A stretch of DNA of 64,000 nt from Ramazzottius varieornatus (taxonomy: Eukaryota; Tardigrada; Eutardigrada; Parachela; Ramazzottiidae). The translations under genes were made by a program, and so were the position numbers. Below, in pieces: positions 57,546 through 64,000 of this stretch. The stretch lies in the NCBI GenBank assembly GCA_001949185.1, contig BDGG01000001.1:526485-590484 (forward strand), in the 5' to 3' direction. Positions within the stretch are counted from its first letter, which is position 1; each line of letters opens with the position of its first letter. The notes below the pieces were generated by a model, which was not told where the DNA came from, did not search any database, and saw only the letters and a list, made by a program, of their open reading frames with translations.

Positions 57546-60076
57546 CTAGGTATTCTTAGCCTTCGACTTTACGGCAGAAGCTCTCGGTTTAGTTTTCGGT
57601 AAGAGGAGTATCTTGGCTTTTGCTTTCGAAGCTGGCGCTGACGGTTTCTTTCTGGGAGCTGGAGCGATCTTCGTCCGTGCCGTGGCGCGTTTTGCTCTGG
57701 TCTTCAGAGGGGACACTTCGGGATCGTCTATCGGAGAATCAAAGAGCGACTGTGGTGCGGGAACGTCGTTTGCTATCTCTGCTGCCACCTGCTTAGCCGT
57801 CTTTCTCTGTCGCTTCGGTGGAGATTGACAAGGGTATTCTTGGGTGGCGGGGCTGTCATCTTCGCAGCCTGTCGCGCTTTCCTCCAGCGCCTGGATGTTT
57901 CGCTTTCGGTTTCTCAGACCTTTGGCTTTCGCTTTGTTCTTTTCCATCGCGGCTTTCTTTGTGCTGATGTAAGCACTCTCGGTAAGGATTCTTCCGTTAG
58001 ATACATCCAGACGGCAATCTTTTTCGCAGCGTTTCTTTTGAGGAGCGCTCCGCAGCAAGTTCTTGCAGAACTGCACAGCCACGACTGAGCCTACCGATTC
58101 TCCTGTCATAATCTTTCTGATCTCCAACAGGCAGCTGGTTGTTTTATCTTCGGAAAGGCGAATCTTTTCGCGAAGAATCTTCGCGATATCTGCGAAATAT
58201 TCTTCGCTTTGAGCTTCATTGTGTTCGACGACTTCTAAGCGAGGATTCACCGTGCCTCTGAGCAGTTCGGCGTCAAACGGATACATCCCCGTTTTGCGGA
58301 ATCCTTCCTTCATAGGTCCACCTGGAAGGAGGACGGGTAACCTTCGCACGACCATAATTTTTGAAATCTCGGCACAAAAGCTCGACAAGATCGTTTTCCC
58401 AAGTGGCGCACACTTTTGGCCAGTATTATCGACAAATTGCGCCAGTGGAGAAATCGATCTGGTCGACATTTATTTACCGAGCTTCCATTTGGTTTTCGTA
58501 TCATCAACTCGTTGGTTCATGATTGCAGATAGCCAAAAGATACAAGGGCAACCTTGGGTGGCAGATTCTTACCTAAGTTAAACGAGTATGGCTGGAAGTT
58601 TGGATTCCAGAGTTTCACGATATGGGCAGGGAAGTTATGACGAGATACCTAGAATACAACAATCATATCGCCCCATTTTTTTTCATCGGTATGAAACTGC
58701 GAAGGGAAGACAGGTTTATGCCTCCTCACGTCGATGGATGTGTCAACCCTGGAATCACGAAGATACATATGCCACTTCTGCTTAACTCCCCCGAACACCT
58801 CTTTATCCAGTGGCTGCAAGAAAGCTGTTTGTCCAGAAGGGAGAACCACTACTTGGATTTCCTTCTCATGCTCCATACATGCCAGGAGAAAGGCGATACA
58901 GCTCAGATGAGAGGAATGTCCGTCGAAAATTAATACGTTCTGCGAAAGAACAAAATTCACAAGGTTTACCTTGGTGTCATTCCGGCAGTGCACAGTGGAA
59001 GGTGCATGAAACAGAGGGAAGTATTATCGCCACAACAGTTACAAGAATTAGCTTGGGGCAAGTGATGGAGGATAGAAATTCCTTCTCCAGGAATTCGGTT
59101 AGCACTTCGGTGTCCATTACTCCCGAAGAATTCGTGCCAACGTAGCACGCATCGTGAGTTTCCCGGAAGTGAGACTCAAGGTGCATCTTGCCTTTGTAAA
59201 GAATCAGCGGCCGAAGCATCTTACCAGCTGCACTTCCCATAGCCAGAAGGGAAATATTTTCCCGATCGCTTTCGCTGCTTTTCAGGTAGCCCACCGCTTC
59301 CTTCACGCCTCTCTCCGCGTACACCTTGTAGTACAGTTCAGCTAGCCGAAATCCCGATTCGTCTAGGTTCCATATCCCATTCGGATCATCAAGGAATCCA
59401 TCGTTACTCAGCTTCTGTAGGAGGGAAATCCATTCTCGCAGCGCTGAGCGGTCCATTCCCTCGAATTCTTGAAGCTCAGTGCGCTCAGTACCCGTACAGA
59501 AACTCCACGGTTTCTCCGAAGAAAATTCCGGTGCAATCGGTCGGTAAACTTAGCCCAGTTCATGCCTACAAGCAACCGGTACTATCGTTCATGCATGTTC
59601 GACCGGAAGTCAGCTGTTCGGACATTTCATGTTCAACAGGTGGCTGATGTTATCCAAAGGTTATCCATTCGTACGAGCGACATCCAAGCAACATCAGGCT
59701 TACCTTTTGCAATGGCGATGGCTTTGACAATCTTGATCAAAGTACGTTTACCGAGCGGAACACCAATCTTGGAGCAGCGCACGAGAATTTCGGTAATGTC
59801 TTCCTCTTCTTCCATTGTAAAGGTACTGGGACGTCCAGCCTTCTTTCCGTGTTTCCCGTTGACTTTATTGGCGAGAGTTATGTGAGGTATCTGATATCTC
59901 TCGGCGGCCATCCGTATGGACATCCCGTCGTTAACAGCAGTCACTGCTGCTTCTATGTCAGGATGTGTCTGCACATATCGCCGTTTCCGAGGTATGTCCA
60001 TGGATTGCAGTTGAGCAGGAGCAGAAGGGTAGTCTTCAGAAGTCGCCGAAGTCACTGGAGAACGGTTTGCAGCCAT
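57546..60076 (-). pseudogene. pogo/Tigger-like DDE transposase, multi-exon, one frameshift
   Basis: Exons in + coordinates, read right to left: 60076-59704, 59565-59043, 58939-58730, 58648-58573, 58321-57546. Exon 1 carries a psq/HTH DNA-binding domain (GMSIRMAAERYQIPHITLAN, GRPSTFTMEEEEDITEI). Exon 2 carries the Tc5-type HTH (RLHRNFLRRNRGVSVRVL) and the first catalytic Asp in IWNLDESGFR. Exon 3 has the second in VLIFDGHSSHLS and the third Asp in LQPLDKEVFGGVK. The last exon starts GFRKTGMYPFDAELL and ends in a long Lys/Ala/Pro-rich tail. The enzyme would cut and paste the element at TA sites. Exon 2 reads correctly only if the frame shifts near 59440-59470, between SREWTAQRC and EWISLLQKL; exon phases confirm a one-base discrepancy. 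Otherwise the copy looks intact, so it is a recent or sequence-error-broken element. Confidence 0.8.
58370..58497. repeat. RepA foldback copy in an intron of the pogo transposase
   Basis: Left arm GCTCGACAAGATCGTTTTCC then CAAGTGGCGCAC; right arm ATTGCGCCAGTGGAGAAATC then GATCTGGTCGACATTTATTT and ACCGAGCTTCCA. It is one of the most complete copies. Confidence 0.85.
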
Positions 60077-60616
60077 CACGAAGACAAGGTAAAACTTGGA
60101 CATTACAAAAGAAGAGGAAGGATAGCCTTCCAGCAAGACAACTTCAGCCGAGGAGGTAAACAATGCGTTTTCGCTTGGAAGTGTACAAAGTTTTTGCCGT
60201 TCCGATTTTGGTGAAAAACGGTCGTATGACATCATCACTAACGTTGGCCACACATCAAGAGAAGTGTGCTTCTGCTCGGTCGGGCACATATGTGTTTTAC
60301 TTGTCCCGGTCTGTTGTGCCCTCTGCAGAAAGCGTGTTCCCTAATATCGAATGAAATTCCCCAACGACTTCCGCTCAAGAATTTCTCCCGTCATGATCAT
60401 TTATCTGATCCCACTTTTGGCTGGATAGAAATGAAGCCAAGTGTTTGAAGGTACTTGTGAATTATTTTGGGGTTTTTATAGCGAAAGGTCAGTGAGAAAA
60501 CCGTCAGTGGAACAAGTAGTCGCCTGTCCGGCAAACGTACAAAGTAGAGCCTCGCTCCTCGTACCTAAATTACGAGTGAAAAACCACTATGCCCGAATTA
60601 TGTCGTTTACGTCGTA

Positions 60617-61074
60617 GGGGTGAGCTTGACCGCGCCTCTTCTTAAGAACATGCCACGAACTTCATACCGCTAACGGCATCCGTGCTATGGGGTGGAAACT
60701 CACCCCACTGTTTTAACTGGCCAGATCTGAGTGACGGCTCCAGGTTTGACCAATCACCTAGTTTTCGGAATTTTTGAATTTCAAATCTTAATGACGTCAC
60801 CAGCTGGTGGCGGTTTTTTCACCAACACGATGGAACTTTGTCTCACTTCCCGATCAATAGTCAGTGCTCGTCTGACTTGATACCTGGTTGCAGTAGACTG
60901 TGTGGATATCTCATTAGCCTGGGAGATAAGCCTGACGCAGTAACGTCGGGAACGGCGGATGTCAGACTTTCGCTTGTCCAAAATTTTCCTGTGGCTGATA
61001 GATGGTGGTCACGTCTTTAGACGACGAACTTATGCAAGGCTCGGCGAAGCTAAAATAAGCCGCTTTAGCCGTTC
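60617..61074. other. Flank of the pogo element
   Basis: No gene or clear repeat is recognised between the right TIR and the second pogo-like remnant. Confidence 0.4.
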
Positions 61075-62034
61075 TTGGCCGTGGCTAAAAATATTTTAGC
61101 TGCTTTAGCCGCGGCACTGGCAATTCGACTTGGACAGTCTTCGGTTTTCCCACGTTTCGGTACTTCGGCTGCGGTTTCCGAAGGTTTGCTTTTCTTTGCG
61201 ACTTTTAAAGCCTGTCGAGCGCGATCTCGTTCCTCGATCGCCTCGACGTACTCACTGTCAAGGAAATTTCTGCCCCTCTCAAGAGATAGTCTCTGGTCCT
61301 TCGAGCTTCTTTGTTTCTTCGGCTGTGATAATGAGAAAGCTTTACTGACGGCAGCTCTTAATTTTTTTAAAAAGCTTAGTCAGGCGCTGGAATCTTGGGC
61401 GAATGTAACTTACTTCAAAAGTATGATCGAGACGTCTGGATGCCTTATAGTTATTCCACTTCACTTTCATACATCCAAAGGATGGCAGAAGGATCCGAGA
61501 GGTATCCTTCGATCTGGAGGTGACTCAGCAGGTTGATCCAGTCTTCGGCATATTCTACGGTCCATTCCCGGGCTTTTTTCCGATCTACACTGGATCCCAC
61601 ACGAAAAGAATCTTTTCCATGGTCACGCATGAAGCGTCGGTGCCACTTCTCACTGAAGGTTGTGCCAATCTGTCAAGAAACGCAGAAATTGTCTCTCTGA
61701 ACATTTGTCAGGACTAAAACAAAAACAAACCTTCGCCAAAGCCTATTTCATCCACGAAAGAGCGCAGATCATGCTTGTTCATGGGGAAGCCGCTGTTGCC
61801 AAAGGCCATCAGCATGTCCATTAGTAGAGCCTCTTCTGTCTCGTCCAGCTTCGTTGGTCGGCCCTGCTTCTGAGCCATCGGTGATCTTTCATACCTAACG
61901 ATAGTCATCCAAGGAACACCAAACGTGAGCGAAGCTATCCGCACTGTCATCCTGTTGGCCATTGCGCGAACTGTATCCTTCAGGCTTTCCTCCGTGTACG
62001 TTCGGCGATTCTTGTTCTTGAAACCTTCCGACAT
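61075..62034 (-). pseudogene. Second, deleted pogo-like transposase remnant
   Basis: Three blocks on the minus strand keep the order of a pogo transposase. 62034-61731 holds an N-terminal HTH (TVRAMANRMTVRIASLTFGV, KQGRPTKLDETEEALLMDML). 61669-61451 holds a Tc5-type HTH (FSEKWHRRFMRDHGKDSFRV) that runs into ILWMYESEVE and a stop where the family has the first catalytic Asp (WNLDESG). 61380-61075 holds a Lys/Ala-rich tail (FLDSEYVEAIEERDRARQAL) ending in a stop. The DDE core between is missing, so it cannot be an active enzyme. It is a different subfamily from the 57-60 kb copy. Confidence 0.7.
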
Positions 62035-62560
62035 TTTCCAGTTACTCCGGATCCGTCAAATCGAGATTGAAAGAATGATTTACGAAGGAATACATGTACG
62101 TGTAGAGAAGGACGAATGGCACTGGCCATTAAAAAGCGAATTACGGAATGTTCAATTGCTGACGTCACACGACCAGCTTCTATATCGATGTAATATTTTT
62201 TGCGTTAAATTGCCGTCACTCCGTGCTCCCCACATTTTTGTCCATCCTCACATTTAGGCCAGCTGCGTGTACTGTATCGTTCTGTCGGTCATGAAGAACA
62301 TCAGGTCCGAGCTAATCTTATATATTGCGGTAAGCCAGAAAACACCAAGTTACTTGATGAGATAAGTCACGAAGTTCAAAGACGAGACACACCGTGGAGC
62401 TCGAAAATCGTCAAAGGTAACCCAAGCTAATGGGACAGGATTGCCTTCAGGTACCGGGTTTTTCCGGCATGCGTTGTCCGCCCGTCCAAGCTGTCTTGGA
62501 CTCTCGGTCCACAGCAGCAATCGCTACCGTCCAGGGATGGCCATGAAAATTCACGTGGCG

Positions 62561-62687
62561 GAGTGGTCGAGTTGGCGCCCTCTGGCGGTGCATGTAAGTT
62601 TGGTGGTGACCAAATCAGCGGGCAACTGATGGCCTTAACTGCTCACATGGCTTCCATGCACCGCCAGAGGGCGCCAACTCGGCCACT
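62561..62687. repeat. 33-bp inverted repeat (one mismatch) with 61-nt spacer
   Basis: Left arm 62561-62593 (AGTGGTCGAGTTGGCGCCCT and onward) is complementary at 32 of 33 positions to 62655-62687. The arms contain the block GCGCCCTCTGGCGG. The start of the left arm has a slight resemblance to a tRNA D-arm, but no tRNA fold can be completed. It could be a small foldback element. Confidence 0.9.
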
Positions 62688-63807
62688 CTACCTCGTACAA
62701 AAATCCGCGAATTGTAGTGACTAGGAAGTTAACATTAAAGTCACGATAAATGCAAGGTTTCCACCTGCCGAATCCATTTTGTATGTCATACAAAACGAAG
62801 CCTTATGGCCTAAACTCGATTGGCCAGAATCGCCGTCCGGCCACCACTGCTTCAGGCCAATACTATAGCACAGCGATATTTTTAGCCTTTCAATGTTAGG
62901 AAACCGTTCTAGGGCGAGCGGCGCTTCCCCGAGCGAACAGGAACCGTTCAGTTTCTGATTAGCGAGTGCCATGCATATTAAAGTGGCAAGCTCCACCCTT
63001 TCCGGCTCCTCCCGCAGGCAGACTGTTCAAATCGGATTGGTCAGCCAAACGTACTGCGGACTGGTCGATTTTATTTCCTGAATATTGTTATCAATCAATA
63101 ATCAACACGACACTTCAATCAACCGAAGTTGGCAATCAGCCAGATGGAACACTGGAAAAATCAAAGCATTAGCTAGCACGGAGCTAATAGAGCATCGAAA
63201 CGGGTTTTATCACACAAACATGCAGAGATGAACGACGGAAATCCCTCCAATAACATCAGCGATACAGAAGGCAGCAGAAATCTGCAGAAGAACAATACAG
63301 CTACATAAATCTTCAGCGACATCGCGCCAGGATCAGGTGGACTCCGATCTCTTGACTACAATCGCAAAACAACCGTCCATTACTGAGGGATCAAACAAGA
63401 CTGAGCAAATAACTGCAGTTTGGTAGTCAGGTCTCAGTGAGGTGAACTTACTTGAGAAGGACAGGAATTCTGGTCGGGAGGAAAAAGTGCAGACGCGGAC
63501 TGACTCGATCCTCGGTTTTAGTGACTAAACTGAGACGTCGTAAAGATGAAGCTCGATGTCCGAGGTTTCTTCTCGAATCCTAGCCGCTGCGTAACAAAAC
63601 GGTACACTGGCACGTGAGATTAGAGCGAGATCAGAACTTCCGGTGAAAGTGACTTGAAAGCGAAGACTGAAGAGCTGCGACGAACCACGGGAAATTCCAA
63701 AGAAAATCGAACGCCTCAAATCGTTCAGCCGAAAACACAGAACAATCGGGGCGATGGGTGGCCTTACTGACGTCAGGAGGTCGTACGTCACCATGCATTT
63801 AGTGGTA

Positions 63808-63841
63808 ACTTCAATGTTACATTCGAATGTAACATTGAAGT
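63808..63841. repeat. Perfect 34-bp palindrome without spacer
   Basis: The left half ACTTCAATGTTACATTC is followed directly by its exact reverse complement. Its function is unknown. Confidence 0.95.
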
Positions 63842-64000
63842 CCATTTTCCATGCCTTTATTTTCTGCTGGAAAGATTTTTGTACGAGTACCACCTGCATT
63901 TTCCTGACCTCCGCTGTCACACCTCGCTCTCGCCTGGCCACCCCTCGCTGGTGGCACCATCAGCATCGGCGAGGGCGTGCGCACAAAATCTGGGGTGAGC

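Larger units (their letters stand above)
56760..60616 (-). mobile_element. pogo-class (Tc1/mariner superfamily) DNA transposon with TIRs and TA target duplication
   Basis: Left TIR 56762-56788 (CGAGGTAAACGACATAATTC and onward) and right TIR 60588-60614 are inverted copies of 27 bp with one mismatch. Each is flanked by TA (56760-56761 and 60615-60616), the expected target-site duplication. Subterminal inverted blocks also match (ACGAGGAGCGAGGCC near 57030, GCCTCGCTCCTCGT near 60548). The 3.86-kb element encodes a multi-exon transposase on the minus strand. RepA copies are nested inside at 57295-57460 and 58370-58495. Confidence 0.85.
62035..64000. other. Gene-free end of window with two large inverted repeats
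   Basis: No gene is supported. A minus-strand open frame at 63525-63941 runs through a perfect palindrome and has no recognised motif, so I do not annotate it as coding. Confidence 0.4.

Noticed and set aside
10-58497. RepA series as a CRISPR-like array or riboswitch family
   Set aside because: Copies are scattered, diverged and palindromic in a eukaryotic genome with no regular spacing; a transposable foldback element is the simpler reading.
62551-62640. tRNA-like sequence (GGCGGAGTGGTCGAG resembles a tRNA 5' half)
   Set aside because: No matching acceptor stem, anticodon arm or T-arm could be completed; it is better explained as an arm of the 33-bp inverted repeat.
63525-63941. 138-codon minus-strand open frame at the window end
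   Set aside because: It runs through the 34-bp palindrome, has no recognised motif and no splice context; it is likely chance.

Overview
This is nuclear DNA of a compact-genome bilaterian invertebrate. Genes are split by many short GT-AG introns (often 80-500 nt), base composition is near 48% GC by eye, and the gene set is animal-specific (SoxB, Twist, TRIP12, ARPC4, CACT, GLUT). The species cannot be fixed from the sequence. An ecdysozoan such as a tardigrade is a guess, not a finding.

Layout. 190-8705 (+): 3' three quarters of a TRIP12-type HECT E3 ubiquitin ligase, 19 exons, 5' end outside the window. 10265-11794 (-): cytosolic sulfotransferase, 7 exons. 12-35.7 kb: a gene-poor landscape around a two-exon SoxB gene (18882-20967, +), unusually rich in ACAATG/ACAATA (SOX-type) hexamers. 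35697-36626 (+): Twist bHLH factor. 38824-40014 (+): unrecognised two-pass membrane protein. 40861-42641 (+): mitochondrial carnitine/acylcarnitine carrier, tail to tail with ARPC4 (42694-43638, -). 45057-47158 (+): SET/MYND protein with an intact MYND zinc finger but an eroded SET core. 47.8-56.5 kb (+): tandem GLUT/SLC2 array, one decayed copy followed by two intact copies (532 and 527 aa) with nearly identical exon structure. 56760-60616: a pogo-class DNA transposon with terminal inverted repeats and a TA target duplication. 61.08-62.03 kb: remains of a second pogo-like element. 62-64 kb: no gene seen, two striking inverted repeats.

Two short interspersed repeat families run through the window. 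RepA is a palindromic (foldback) element of roughly 100-130 bp built on GTGGCGCAC/GTGCGCCAC arms. It is concentrated in TRIP12 introns, around SoxB and inside the pogo element. RepB is about 140 bp and is seen only between 33 and 54.3 kb.

The most noteworthy observations are: (i) two GLUT paralogues that keep the transport scaffold but have lost every polar sugar ligand I can align to human GLUT1; (ii) the SOX-motif density flanking SoxB; (iii) the RepA foldback family; (iv) a SMYD-like protein and a sulfotransferase that each lack key catalytic or cofactor residues; (v) ARPC4 gene structure (an ATG-only first exon and a 69-nt in-frame GC-AG intron). Exon boundaries were derived by hand from splice consensus, frame continuity and comparison with remembered family sequences. 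No database search was run.
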